From a virus, in the IMG/VR virus record IMGVR_UViG_3300027987_000362, positions 1 to 33,902 of that record: a stretch of DNA of 33,902 nucleotides. One strand, written 5' to 3'. Position numbers and translations under genes: made by a program. Below are positions 1 to 8,850 of the stretch, in pieces; the stretch's first letter is position 1, and each line of letters opens with the position of its first letter. Below the pieces are notes generated by a model that was given only the letters and a program-made list of their open reading frames with translations, did no database searches and was not told the DNA's origin.

Positions 1-241
1 ACTGCTCCTTCTTGACCCCACTGCGGAGGGCCGAGAGAGCCCCACCGAGCAGGATGTCGGTTGTGGCGTCCGAGCGGTCCCCCTTCGATTGGCTCGCCCG
101 GAGCTGCTGGTCGAAGTTCTCGAAGGTGGTGACGGGCTCGGGGGCGGCCTCACCGTCAAGGGAGACTCCGCAGAGGGCGAGGACTCCCTTCGCGATCAGA
201 ACACCACTCAAAGCGTGGGTGCGGTTGCCTTTGATTTTCAT
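1..241 (-). CDS. Holin-like small membrane protein (partial, runs off left edge)
   Basis: Eighty codons are visible before the window ends. The start ATG (241) overlaps the stop of the upstream 999-aa gene in an ATGA arrangement. The N-terminus MKIKGNRTHALSGVLIAKGV is a basic patch leading into a mildly hydrophobic stretch (about residues 11-30). A second Ala/Leu/Gly-rich stretch near residue 62 ends in LRSGVKK. This layout (basic start, two weak hydrophobic segments, LR-G-KK tail) recalls small phage proteins near lysis genes that are annotated as holin-like. Its place at the end of the virion operon, after the ejection proteins, would suit a lysis cassette. The hydrophobicity is modest and the C-terminus is missing, so the role is a tentative inference. 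Confidence 0.55.
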   Translation of the reverse strand, partial: MKIKGNRTHALSGVLIAKGVLALCGVSLDGEAAPEPVTTFENFDQQLRASQSKGDRSDATTDILLGGALSALRSGVKKEQ

Positions 242-3237
242 TGCCTGAACCCTTCTCTGAACTCATCCATTCCAATTGCCGGCTGCTCAGGTCCCGCCTC
301 GATCGAGCCTAGCAGGTCTTCCATCTGGTCGATGCCAGCGAGCCCCACCGCTGCTGCCGCCCCGACCAACGCTGGAGCCCGTCCGAAGGTCTTGAGGAGA
401 GGCTGCCGCCCAACCGCCTTCCCGAGCGGGCTCGGATCGAACTGAGCCGCGCTCTGGTAGAGGGCCTCGCTGAGACCGACGAAGTCACTCGCGGTCGGGC
501 CGATCAGGAAGTCCCCCAGCCGACCATACTGAGCGTTGATGAGGGCGCTCTGAACCAACCCACCAGCCCCCAGGTAGGTAGCGTCGTCCAAGAGGCGCAC
601 GATGGGGTTCTGAGGGGCCTCTCGTGGTCTCCCCTTGATTGCCGCCAGGGAGCCCGCAACGAGCTCACCGCTCAGCGGGTAGATTGCAAGGAAGGCCCCC
701 AGCGGTCCGAGGTTCCCCCTCGCGGCCTCAGCCAACACCGTATCCCTCACCAGCTTCCCCTGGTTGAGGGCGAATCCCTTGAACTGAAGCAACACCCGCC
801 CAAGGCTGGACTGCCAGGCCAGAGGGATCTTGGTCGAGCCTGGGATGAACTGAGTCATCTGAGCGGCCCGGTACACTCCCTTGGCGAACACGTCCGCCCC
901 TAGGACGGAGTCCACCACCGCTCGGGTGGGCTCACCGGCGGCCATCCGAGCCCCGCCCTCCCGCAGCACCCGCTCCAGGTCGATGCCCAGCTCAGCCAAG
1001 CGCCGTCGGGCCAGGTCACGAGCGGGACCTCGCAGCCGGCCCGTCACCCCCCGAGCGATCTCCTTCTCGATGAAGTAGGCACCCGCATTGGCCGAGGCGA
1101 GTCGAGCGAACCCCTCCGTACGGGTGAAGCCTGAATACTTCAGGGTGGCCTGGGCGAATCGGTCCAGCAGCGACGCTTCCTGCACACCGCTCATCGCCCG
1201 GTTCATCATGCCGAACTCGCTCTCGAGCAGCCCCATCACCTCGGCACCAATGCCCTTTCGCCCACCGATCAGCGCCTTACGGACGCCTGCCAGTGACGAC
1301 CGAAAGCCGAAGGCCAGAGCGTTGTTGGCGGGCTGCGTCACGTTGGGCAGCGCCGCGAGGGTCAGCTTGAGCGCGCTCTGAAGCGAGGTGACCGACTGAG
1401 CCAAGCGGCGTCTCGCGTGGGGCTCCCACTTCCTGTGAAGGAAGTGATCCAGGAGGGAGCCTACCGCCCCAGGATCAGCTCCCTCCTGGCGGGCCATCTC
1501 AACGATCGCCCCTCTCAGTTCCCCATTGAACCCAAAGCGCTTCGCAATCTCCTCCCGCTCCGCAACGCTGTTGAGGTAGCGCCAGATCGACGTGGCTGGG
1601 TCCTCCATCAGCCCCGCCTCGATCTTGCTCTTCAGCGTTCCCCCAAGGACGCGCTCGTACTCGACCGAGCCGATCGACCGCACGCCGAAGTCCCGCTCGA
1701 GGCTCATGATGTTGGCTGCCCGAGCCTGGATCTCCTGGAGGGGGAGAGTGGGGTTGTCGCGGCGCAGCACCGCCTCAAGCACCGCTCGCTTCCGAGCCTC
1801 CGGCAAGTCCTTCATCACATGGGGCAGGTAGCGCTGGGTGCCCTTCCGAGCGAGCTCTTCGGCGGTCTGTAGGGGCTGAGCGCCCATCTTCGCCAGCGGC
1901 TCGTAGGTGCTCTTCAGAAGATCGTCGAGCTGATCGAACAGCACATCCTTCCGCCCCCCGTGCCGTACGCCTCGCTCGAAGTCATCGAACACCCCAACGA
2001 GCGCCGAGCCCACCTTGTCGAGGTGCACCTCCCCTCGGTGCATGAAGGGCCTGACGTCGATGCCGAACTCGTCTCCGAGCTCCCGGAGCAGCTTCCCGAG
2101 CCGGGCCAGGTTCTGAGGCCGCCGAATGGCCTCCATCGTGACCTCTTTGTCTTCGAAGAGCTGGAGGGCACGGGTGGCTGTCACGCCGAGCTTGGAGGCG
2201 TAGCGCTCGGGCGTGTTGGTCACCTGGCGGAGGAGCTGCCGGGCCTCTTGGAGCTGACCCTCCCCTACTGGGCTTGGCCCCGGCTGTAGGATCCGGGCGT
2301 CGAGCGTCACGTCCCCTTGGGCGAACCCGCGAAGCGCCCGCACCTCAGTGCTCTTCTGCGCTACTCGCTGCTCGAGCCGGCGAGCCCGTCCTCGGAGCGC
2401 CTCAAGCTTGGAGCGACCCGCCCTCTCAGCTCCAGCGAACAGAACCCCCTGCTCGGCCTTCCCAGCCGCTTGAGCTACATCGTCCGCGAACAGGGGCACC
2501 TGCCTTGGGTTAGCCAGCTCCTCTTGGTAGCGCAGCTCCCCCGTGACCTTCGCCAACCGACCTCGCAGCTTCGAGAGCTCCCCGAGCTTCCCGCTCAGCA
2601 CAGGCCGCCCGGCAGCATCCCTCCCGACCCCACCCACCTGCCCCTCAGTGAAGCTGCGGGCTCGCTCGACGAACTGCTCCCTCGGCCCCGCTCGGTCGAA
2701 CAGCCGCCCCTTCGGGCTGAGCGCTCGCCCCGCCCCAATCAGCGCTCCCTCAAAGCCCGCCGTCAGGGCCGCCCCGATCGCCGCTGCCTTCGCTGCGTCC
2801 TCGCCGGAGCCGCCCGCTGCGAGCTCCCTCGCCCCCTCTGAGGCCCCCACCCCCAGGGAGCCGCCAATCAGCCGAGCTGCGATCTGGGAGTTGGCGAGCG
2901 CCCCCCGGGCCCCTGTCTTGAGCACCGCCCCGACGGCAGCCCGCCCGAGTCCAAAGGCTCCCGCCCCGATGCCCAAAAGGGAGCCCCACTCCCCGATGAA
3001 CTGGCCCGCCTGGGCAGCGCCCGATCGCCCCAGGCCTAGCTCGAGCTCCTCCAGCTTCTCCACTCCAACGCCCGGGAGCGCCTCTGTCACCCGATCGACG
3101 ATGAAGCCAGCGAGGGGGTCCCGCCTAGCTCCCACCACGAGACCGCCAAGAAAATCCCCAACAGGGCTCACGTTCTCGAGCCGGTCAGCCTCCTCGGGGC
3201 TGAGGCGGCGAGCGATCCTGAAGTCCGGGATCGTCAC
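238..3237 (-). CDS. Large internal virion / DNA-ejection-like protein (999 aa)
   Basis: This is the longest protein of the distal operon. Residues about 80-170 are Ala/Gly-rich and hydrophobic, then a charged predicted coiled coil follows (about 215-310), then a long helical body. Further hydrophobic helices lie around residue 640 (motif LTLAALPNVTQPANNALAFG), near 810 (GRVLLQFKGFALNQGK) and in the last 80 residues. I see no transglycosylase or protease motif. Very long helical proteins with scattered amphipathic or hydrophobic segments, downstream of the tail nozzle, are typical of podovirus internal core or ejection proteins (position of T7 gp15/gp16). They leave the capsid and help DNA cross the envelope. 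The start overlaps the 490-aa gene by 4 nt (ATGA). The role is inferred from position and composition, not from homology I can verify. Confidence 0.75.
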   Translation of the reverse strand: MTIPDFRIARRLSPEEADRLENVSPVGDFLGGLVVGARRDPLAGFIVDRVTEALPGVGVEKLEELELGLGRSGAAQAGQFIGEWGSLLGIGAGAFGLGRAAVGAVLKTGARGALANSQIAARLIGGSLGVGASEGARELAAGGSGEDAAKAAAIGAALTAGFEGALIGAGRALSPKGRLFDRAGPREQFVERARSFTEGQVGGVGRDAAGRPVLSGKLGELSKLRGRLAKVTGELRYQEELANPRQVPLFADDVAQAAGKAEQGVLFAGAERAGRSKLEALRGRARRLEQRVAQKSTEVRALRGFAQGDVTLDARILQPGPSPVGEGQLQEARQLLRQVTNTPERYASKLGVTATRALQLFEDKEVTMEAIRRPQNLARLGKLLRELGDEFGIDVRPFMHRGEVHLDKVGSALVGVFDDFERGVRHGGRKDVLFDQLDDLLKSTYEPLAKMGAQPLQTAEELARKGTQRYLPHVMKDLPEARKRAVLEAVLRRDNPTLPLQEIQARAANIMSLERDFGVRSIGSVEYERVLGGTLKSKIEAGLMEDPATSIWRYLNSVAEREEIAKRFGFNGELRGAIVEMARQEGADPGAVGSLLDHFLHRKWEPHARRRLAQSVTSLQSALKLTLAALPNVTQPANNALAFGFRSSLAGVRKALIGGRKGIGAEVMGLLESEFGMMNRAMSGVQEASLLDRFAQATLKYSGFTRTEGFARLASANAGAYFIEKEIARGVTGRLRGPARDLARRRLAELGIDLERVLREGGARMAAGEPTRAVVDSVLGADVFAKGVYRAAQMTQFIPGSTKIPLAWQSSLGRVLLQFKGFALNQGKLVRDTVLAEAARGNLGPLGAFLAIYPLSGELVAGSLAAIKGRPREAPQNPIVRLLDDATYLGAGGLVQSALINAQYGRLGDFLIGPTASDFVGLSEALYQSAAQFDPSPLGKAVGRQPLLKTFGRAPALVGAAAAVGLAGIDQMEDLLGSIEAGPEQPAIGMDEFREGFRQ

Positions 3238-4706
3238 GGCAGCCGACTCTGGCCCCTACCGAGCCCCTCGAGTGAGCTTCGGAGGGCCTCCAAAGTGGCC
3301 GTCGTCTGCGTGCCCCTGGTCTGGCGCCCACCGATCCCTGCCACAGGATCTCTCGGCGGCCTCTGCGGCGGCTCCTCGCCTGGGTCCGATGGGGCGGGGG
3401 CTACTTCCACCAAGGACTTCCCACCTGCGAGAGCCGCCCTCTCACCTCTCGCGATCCTCAGGAGCCCCCGCCCCAGGTCTTCGTCCAAGCCTGCGGGGGG
3501 CTGAAGCTCGGCCACAGCGCTCCCGTCAGGCAACCTCACCGCCCTCACCTCGAAGCCCAGCTCCTCAAGCGCCTTCTGAGCCTCCTGTGCCTCGGTCGCC
3601 GAGCCGTTCTGGTACTGCGAGATGCGCCCGACCACCTCATAGGCGTCGAGCCCTCGGGCGTCCTTGCCGCCCCAGAGCTTGCTCAGCCCACTGGCCTCCA
3701 GGAACACCGCCTGTCCTCGGGCGAGGTAGCCGATCTGTGCGTCCCGCAGCAGTACCTTGTTGTCTTCGTCGAGGCCCTGTCGGAGGCTTTGGCGGAGCTG
3801 CTCCATCGAAGGAGGGTCCTCGCCAGCGTAGTTCTGCCAGCCTGCCAGCAGGTCCAATCGAGTGCGGCTCTGCCCGAGCTGTGCGAGCTCAGCCGCCATT
3901 CGAGCCTGAGCCAACCGGGCATTCATCTCGTTCACCCGGATGGCACTCTCCTTCTGCCTCGCGCTGAGCGTCTTCGGTAGCCCCTTCGCGAGCTCCTCTA
4001 CCTGAGCGACGTTGCCGCTGGCAATCGCTTGGGCCAAGCCCGCGGCTCGCTGCGGCTCCACGCCCTCCGAAGCAAGCTCCTGGTAAGCCTGGGTGAACTG
4101 GCCCGCTCGGAGGCGCCGCTCGGTCTGCTGAAACCGCTGCTCCTCCGCTGTCTGCGCAGCCCCGAACTGCTGCTCGCTCTGCCGCAGCCGAGCGAGGTCC
4201 TGAGCCGTCAGCGCATTGGGCGTTCGGGTCACGCGCTCCTGCGCATTCGGCACCATGATGAAGCCCTGCTGCCCCACTCGCTCCGGACTCACCCCGAAGT
4301 CCTGCGTGCGCGTGACGATCTCGCCGCCCGCTACCGGCAGCCCCTGAGCAGCGCTTGGCAGCGGCTGCCCGCCCTGCGTCACAGCTTGACCCATCTGTCC
4401 GAGCGTCTCAGTGAGCTGCGCCGGGTTCACCTGCTGCATCGGCTGCTGCGGGCTGATCTTCTGCTCCCGAATGGCGCTCAGGTCCGACAGTCTGAACGGC
4501 TGAGGGGCCTGCTCGGTCGGAGCATTGGCCTGCGCTTCCGTCTCCGTCTCAGCCATCGCTCGCTTGATCCCCAGCTCGGTGAGCTGCTGGCTGAGCTGTT
4601 GCTGCGTTGCCGCTCGGAGTACAGCCGTCTGCACGTCGAGCTGGGCCTTGGCCTGCTCTTTGAGCTGCTTCTCGATGGTGTCAACGATGCGCTCAGGCCC
4701 TGGCAT
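3234..4706 (-). CDS. Internal virion / structural protein, Gln- and Ala-rich (490 aa)
   Basis: This soluble, strongly helical protein is very rich in Gln, Ala, Glu and Arg. The N-terminal 50 residues are charged and look like a coiled coil. Residues about 55-150 are Gln/Pro-rich and probably disordered. Residues about 165-300 form a heptad-rich helical region containing QQFGAAQTAEEQRFQQTERR. The C-terminal 80 residues are Pro/Gly/Thr-rich. No catalytic motif is visible. It lies between a small virion protein (14-nt overlap at its start) and the 999-aa ejection-like protein (4-nt overlap at its end), so it is probably co-produced with them as part of the internal core. Function beyond 'probable virion component' is not known. 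Confidence 0.75.
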   Translation of the reverse strand: MPGPERIVDTIEKQLKEQAKAQLDVQTAVLRAATQQQLSQQLTELGIKRAMAETETEAQANAPTEQAPQPFRLSDLSAIREQKISPQQPMQQVNPAQLTETLGQMGQAVTQGGQPLPSAAQGLPVAGGEIVTRTQDFGVSPERVGQQGFIMVPNAQERVTRTPNALTAQDLARLRQSEQQFGAAQTAEEQRFQQTERRLRAGQFTQAYQELASEGVEPQRAAGLAQAIASGNVAQVEELAKGLPKTLSARQKESAIRVNEMNARLAQARMAAELAQLGQSRTRLDLLAGWQNYAGEDPPSMEQLRQSLRQGLDEDNKVLLRDAQIGYLARGQAVFLEASGLSKLWGGKDARGLDAYEVVGRISQYQNGSATEAQEAQKALEELGFEVRAVRLPDGSAVAELQPPAGLDEDLGRGLLRIARGERAALAGGKSLVEVAPAPSDPGEEPPQRPPRDPVAGIGGRQTRGTQTTATLEALRSSLEGLGRGQSRLP

Positions 4707-5022
4707 TGCTCGCCCCCTGCTGCTGCTCCTTCGCCTTCTTCTTCAACTTCTCCAGCTCCGAGCGAAGGGAGAAAGCAAAGTTGAGCGCGTTGTGCACGAT
4801 GGCGCCTGTGTTGTTGGGCTGAAAGGGGAGGCCGCCAGTGAAGGTCAGGTTCGGCCCATGCGGCGCAAACCCTTGCTGCTGCGTGGCGCCAATCGGAATC
4901 GGAGCCGAGATCTGCTGCCCCACTAGGTCCTGAAGGCGGAGGGGCTGAACGGCCCCGCCCTTCCGCAGATCCTCGAGCTGCCGATTCAGATCGTCCAGTC
5001 GCTTCTCGATCGAGCTGGGCAT
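4693..5022 (-). CDS. Small hypothetical virion-associated protein (109 aa)
   Basis: The N-terminal 20 residues (MPSSIEKRLDDLNRQLEDLR) form a clear heptad coiled coil. The middle is Gln/Pro/Gly-rich. A second coiled coil (SELEKLKKKAKEQQQ) lies near the C-terminus. A strong Shine-Dalgarno (AGGAGG) sits a few bases before the ATG. It is sandwiched between two ejection-protein candidates and overlaps the downstream 490-aa gene by 14 nt, so it is probably a minor internal virion protein or assembly partner. I recognise no family. Confidence 0.75.
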   Translation of the reverse strand: MPSSIEKRLDDLNRQLEDLRKGGAVQPLRLQDLVGQQISAPIPIGATQQQGFAPHGPNLTFTGGLPFQPNNTGAIVHNALNFAFSLRSELEKLKKKAKEQQQGASNARA

Positions 5023-5031
5023 GACGACCTC

Positions 5032-6075
5032 CTACGCTGTCAGCGCGGGGTTGTAGGCCGGACCACTGGAGCCCGGAGCTCCCCCGCCACCGCCCCCGAA
5101 CAAGCCGCCGAGCCCTTTGAGGAGCTGGGCGATGCCACCTGCGTTGCTGCTGAGCGCCGAGAAGATGTCAGAGGTTGTGGAGCCGCCAGGACTGAAGCCG
5201 CCCTGGAGGAAGCCGCTCGTGCCCGGGCCGCCCAAACCAGCGAGCTGCGAGAACACGTCGATCGGCCTCGCCCGGGCCGCCTCAAACACGTTGCGGTGAG
5301 CAGTGCCCAGGTTGAGCACGTCCTGCGCGAAGCCCACCGGCAACGCTGCCTCGGTTCCAAACAGGCTGGCCAGCAGCGAGCCCTCCGAACCTGCCAGCGC
5401 TCCAAGCTGAGGGACCGCGGCTGCCCGTCGCTGGGCGGCATTCTCAGCCAGCCCGATGTTCGCCCGGGCGGCCTCGCTTAGTAGGTTCGCTGCCTCACGG
5501 CCCGCTAGGTTCTGAAAGCCTGAGCTCTGAATCGACCCACCCAGGGCGCCCTGCCGCTCGGCAATCGCCGGCAGCACGTTGCGCCGGAACTCGTCGTTGG
5601 CCAACTCGAAGAGCGGCGTCGCGTCGGTAGCGAAGCCCGTGTTGGCTAGGTCCAGAGTGAGGTCGCGGGCCTGACCGAAGTTCTGCCTTGCGTCCGATCG
5701 CAGGCCCGCCAGGCTCGAGAGGGTTGAGTCGAGCCGCTGTGGGGCACTGTTCAAGATCTGCCCGATGAAGTCGCTCTCAGCCTGCGACGGTAGAAGAGGG
5801 TTGAAAGAGAAGTCCGCAATGGACTGCTTGAGGTTGTCTCCGAAGATCCCAGGGTTGCGGGGGTCGTTGATGAGGGAGACGGTGCCTGCGTCCGCGCCGT
5901 GGCCGTGCTTGTAGAGGCGAGTTCCGAACAGATCGTTGAGGGCGAACTGAGCGGGGTTGGAGGGGCTGAAGGCGCCAATCCCCCCGCCGCCGCCCTGGTT
6001 CTTGCTCCCCAAATAGGCGGACCCGAGGGCGCCCACAGCACTGATTGCAGCCGGAATGATTGCTGCCCAAGGCAT
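5032..6075 (-). CDS. Internal virion / DNA-ejection protein with hydrophobic N-terminal helix (347 aa)
   Basis: The N-terminus has a hydrophobic Ala/Gly helix (residues about 4-24, with AAISAVGALGSAYLG) followed by a Gly run. The middle (about 90-250) is helical and Ala/Leu-rich, with repeated AG and GR turns. The C-terminus is very Gly-rich. An N-terminal hydrophobic helix followed by an Ala-rich helical body is common in podovirus ejection proteins (P22 gp7/gp20 and T7 gp14 positions), which act in the periplasm or inner membrane during DNA entry. It begins 3 nt after the GNAT gene in the same operon. The family assignment rests on architecture and gene order. Confidence 0.8.
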   Translation of the reverse strand: MPWAAIIPAAISAVGALGSAYLGSKNQGGGGGIGAFSPSNPAQFALNDLFGTRLYKHGHGADAGTVSLINDPRNPGIFGDNLKQSIADFSFNPLLPSQAESDFIGQILNSAPQRLDSTLSSLAGLRSDARQNFGQARDLTLDLANTGFATDATPLFELANDEFRRNVLPAIAERQGALGGSIQSSGFQNLAGREAANLLSEAARANIGLAENAAQRRAAAVPQLGALAGSEGSLLASLFGTEAALPVGFAQDVLNLGTAHRNVFEAARARPIDVFSQLAGLGGPGTSGFLQGGFSPGGSTTSDIFSALSSNAGGIAQLLKGLGGLFGGGGGGAPGSSGPAYNPALTA

Positions 6076-6078
6076 CGC

Positions 6079-6501
6079 CTAGACCTCCCTCAAGTAGAGA
6101 ATCTGCTCGGCTCGCCAGCCCTCACTCTCGAACAGGGCTCGGCTCGGACCGTTGCCGGTGTGAGGGGCAACGGCGATCCGCTCGAAACCAAGCGACTTGG
6201 CCTGCTCCCGGACCGCTCGGAGCAGCTCCCTTGCAACACCCTGCCGGCGAGCTTCAGGCACCACGTAGAGGCCAGCGTCGGTGAGTAGTGGAGGTTGGCC
6301 GGCCCAGAGGGTGAAGCCTCGCTCCCCAGGCGCCACGAGGGCCACCCCAAGCTGCTCCCCGCTCACGACCCGGCAGAAGAGCTGAGCCTGCCGAGCGAGC
6401 TCCCCTTTGAGCTCGAGGCCCGCCACGGGCCGCTGACACCAGCTCGCCGCCCAGCAGCGCAGGGCGAAGGGGAGGTCGAAGATGGTGGCGGGGCGGACCA
6501 T
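6079..6501 (-). CDS. GNAT-family N-acetyltransferase
   Basis: A compact protein of GNAT length (140 aa). Motif A is visible as LYVVPEARRQGVARELLRAV (residues about 78-97), with the acetyl-CoA pyrophosphate-binding R-R-x-G-x-A signature. It is followed by a helix and strand (SLGFERIAV) and then motif B-like ALFESEGWRAEQILYL near the C-terminus. These establish the family; the substrate is unknown. It sits between a possible fibre gene and the ejection proteins. Podovirus genomes sometimes carry a GNAT-like protein here, so it may act on host proteins early in infection or modify virion or host surface components. The only obvious ribosome-binding sequence is a weak AAGAGAA just before the ATG. 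Confidence 0.9.
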   Translation of the reverse strand: MVRPATIFDLPFALRCWAASWCQRPVAGLELKGELARQAQLFCRVVSGEQLGVALVAPGERGFTLWAGQPPLLTDAGLYVVPEARRQGVARELLRAVREQAKSLGFERIAVAPHTGNGPSRALFESEGWRAEQILYLREV

Positions 6502-6522
6502 TTCTCTTGACTATCCTAGCAC

Positions 6523-7104
6523 TTAGATCACCGCCGGGGCGAATGCCACATCGATCGTGATCGGCTCAGTCGCGCTCGGTGTCAGGTCCGAATGCACCCG
6601 CAGTTCGATCGCGTTGGTCGTGACCGTGTCGCCGAGGAGGAAGTGCAGCGAGGTGTGGGCGGCGTTGGCTGTGGCAGCGGGGCCGGCATTCGCCCCCGTA
6701 CGGTCCCCATGCTGCACACAGACCGCCACCCACCTCACATTGGGGTAGTCATCGCCTGTGGTCGGGACGGTCGTTACGGGCACCCCCAAGTTGTGTGTGA
6801 AGGTGACAGGCGCTCCCGCTCCCGACCCAAGCTGATTGGCGTTGGTGATCGAGGCGGTCGCCCAGCTCAGCCGGACATTGCTGGTTCGGGGGGTACCGGC
6901 GCCGTCGTCCGGGTAGCCGAGCTCGACTTCGTTGTCGAGGATCCGGGCTAGCCGCTCGTAGCGCTTGAGGAGGGAGAGGATGGCCTGGGTGGAGCGGTCC
7001 TGGAGCACCCGCACTCGGTCCTCGGGAGCGTCGGGGAGGCTCGAGACGTCCGAGAGAGCCGCCTCATGCACCCGAGTCTGGAAGCTCCTCGGCACATTGC
7101 CCAT
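6523..7104 (-). CDS. Possible fibre / tail-associated structural protein (193 aa)
   Basis: The N-terminal half (about 1-65) is charged and helical. The C-terminal 120 residues are rich in Thr, Val, Ala and Asn and look like beta-sandwich, as in small fibre or collar proteins. No enzyme motif or cysteine pattern stands out. The ATG overlaps the stop of the nozzle-like gene by one base (TGATG), so production is probably coupled to it and the product may attach to the tail. I do not recognise a family; structural assignment is from composition and position. Confidence 0.7.
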   Translation of the reverse strand: MGNVPRSFQTRVHEAALSDVSSLPDAPEDRVRVLQDRSTQAILSLLKRYERLARILDNEVELGYPDDGAGTPRTSNVRLSWATASITNANQLGSGAGAPVTFTHNLGVPVTTVPTTGDDYPNVRWVAVCVQHGDRTGANAGPAATANAAHTSLHFLLGDTVTTNAIELRVHSDLTPSATEPITIDVAFAPAVI

Positions 7105-8819
7105 CAGGTAGACCTCTTGAGCTTGGAGCCGGTCTGCTGGAGTTCGGCGCTGAGCTCACTCACCTCAAGCGGGTGAGTGCCGCTGAGCTGGTAGGCCAGG
7201 ACTGCGCCGGTCAGCCGACCCATCACCGAGTCGACGGCGTCCCGACCTGCCGTGGTGGTCCGCTGTGTGATAGAGCCGTTCTGGGTGGAGTCGTCGGCGA
7301 TGAACTGAGTGTTGACCGCCCCAGCACTTCCCTGCTGCACATACTTCAGATTCAGGCGGTGCCAGGTCTTGAGCTGGTCGGACCGGCCAAGCGCCTTCTC
7401 CCAGCTCGTGAAGCTGTAGGTGGGGGTGGTGCCGTCCACCGCTACGGTGCCGATCTCCTGCTCCAGCACCTGCCCAGTGCGATCACCCACCACGAACAGG
7501 TCGGCCCCCGCCTTGACCGTCAGGTCGGAGTAGGTGCGGGTCTCGGTCGCGTAAGTGGTCGAGATGGTGGCGTAGGTTTCGGTGTCGCTGAGCGTGCTGA
7601 ACAGGCCGAGCACGTTGGGCACGTTCGAGAAGATGCTATCCACAGGCCAAACCGTGTCGGTGCGGATGTCGTAGACCCAGAGCTTATCGGGGTGGTCACT
7701 GTCGGCCGAGACCCAAAGGACCCAGACGAACTGATTGAAGCGGTCATACTGGGCGAAGATGCGGAAGTCAGCGTCGAAGTTCAGGTTCGAGTAGAAGGTG
7801 CGCTTCCACTTGGGGAAAATACCGTACTGGGTGGAGCGGAGGCCCAGCTCGAGGAAGCGGCCATCATCGTCCAGGTAGAACCAGCCATCGTTGGCGATGA
7901 AGAAGTGGCGGCCCTCTCCCAGAGCTGTCACCGCGAAGGTCCCCAACAGCCCTCGCTGCTCGCTGATCTGCTCCTGCCGGAAGGGGTCGTAGACCTCGCC
8001 GGTCTGGCTCAGAAAGTAGATCCCCCGGCGCATGTAGCAGGCGATGAAGTTGCCGATGGGGCGGATTGCAACGCCCTCGCTGGCTGTGTCGATCAGGTCC
8101 AGGAAGCCCGCTCCGAGCGAGGCGGTGTCGAGAGTGGGGCTCGCCCCGGTGGTGGTCCAGCGCACCCGATAGGGGTAGGTGGTGCCCGACTCGGTGGTGT
8201 TGAAAAACATGATGCGGGAGGCGGCCGAGCAGACCGATCGGGCCTTGAAATCGTTCAGCACTGCAGGGCTGAAGTCGGTGTAGGTGGCGCCGCCTGGCTG
8301 GTGCGTGTAGACGGGGTCGAGAGCGTTGGTGATTATCAGGGCGTCGTCGACCGGGTAGTAGGCAAAGTCGCAGAGCGTCTGAGCCACCCCAACCCCGCTC
8401 GAGTCGCCTGAGAGGCCCGCACCCGCTCCGGTATAGGCTCGGTTGGTCCAGCTCGCGACGTACTCGTAGAGGTGGCCAAGGGTGGCGTTGGCGGTCACCC
8501 GGTAGCGTCTGAGCGTAGCGGGGCTGTCCGTGATGTCGCGAAGGAGAAAGACGCCTGTCACCGGGTTGGCATCGGGCGCTGTGCCGAGCTCCACGAACCC
8601 AGGCGGATAGGTCATCTTGCCGTTCAGGTGCACCAACCCCTGACAGGTCTTCGCGTCCCGCCAGTCGGTGAGCTCTGAACCGAGGTCCGGACAGTAGCCA
8701 CCCCAAGGGGGACCGATCGGGACGAACTCAGGCTCAGAGAGCTCGATCTGCCGGGCTCGGGAGCGATCACCCCTTCGGTCCAGGCGGCGTCGCTGGTGCT
8801 GTCCTAGACGGCTGGGCAT
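7104..8819 (-). CDS. Tail nozzle-like / DNA-stabilisation beta-propeller protein (571 aa)
   Basis: After a basic N-terminal stretch (about 1-25) the protein is beta-rich throughout. Recurrent blade-like segments end in short strand-turn-strand elements, for example GNFIACYMRRGIYFLSQTG, RHFFIANDGWFYLDDDGRF and FNQFVWVLWVS. This is the look of podovirus tail hub or nozzle proteins (T7 gp12 or P22 gp10 position), which form the end of the DNA channel. Its place downstream of the adaptor and upstream of the ejection proteins fits that role, although two secreted-type genes intervene. Specific homology was not checked. The annotated ATG has only a weak Shine-Dalgarno, so the exact start is less certain. 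Confidence 0.75.
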   Translation of the reverse strand: MPSRLGQHQRRRLDRRGDRSRARQIELSEPEFVPIGPPWGGYCPDLGSELTDWRDAKTCQGLVHLNGKMTYPPGFVELGTAPDANPVTGVFLLRDITDSPATLRRYRVTANATLGHLYEYVASWTNRAYTGAGAGLSGDSSGVGVAQTLCDFAYYPVDDALIITNALDPVYTHQPGGATYTDFSPAVLNDFKARSVCSAASRIMFFNTTESGTTYPYRVRWTTTGASPTLDTASLGAGFLDLIDTASEGVAIRPIGNFIACYMRRGIYFLSQTGEVYDPFRQEQISEQRGLLGTFAVTALGEGRHFFIANDGWFYLDDDGRFLELGLRSTQYGIFPKWKRTFYSNLNFDADFRIFAQYDRFNQFVWVLWVSADSDHPDKLWVYDIRTDTVWPVDSIFSNVPNVLGLFSTLSDTETYATISTTYATETRTYSDLTVKAGADLFVVGDRTGQVLEQEIGTVAVDGTTPTYSFTSWEKALGRSDQLKTWHRLNLKYVQQGSAGAVNTQFIADDSTQNGSITQRTTTAGRDAVDSVMGRLTGAVLAYQLSGTHPLEVSELSAELQQTGSKLKRST

Positions 8820-8850
8820 GGCTCAGGTCACCACACTGCCAAGTGGATCG

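Noticed and set aside
2543-3967. Long plus-strand ORF of 474 codons
   Set aside because: It lies opposite the 999- and 490-aa genes, is low in complexity (Pro, Ser, Arg) and has no ribosome site; it is a shadow caused by high GC.
7173-8411. Plus-strand ORF of 412 codons opposite the nozzle-like gene
   Set aside because: Val/Gly/Asp/Arg-rich composition without a recognisable fold; the opposite frame has clear beta-propeller-like segments.
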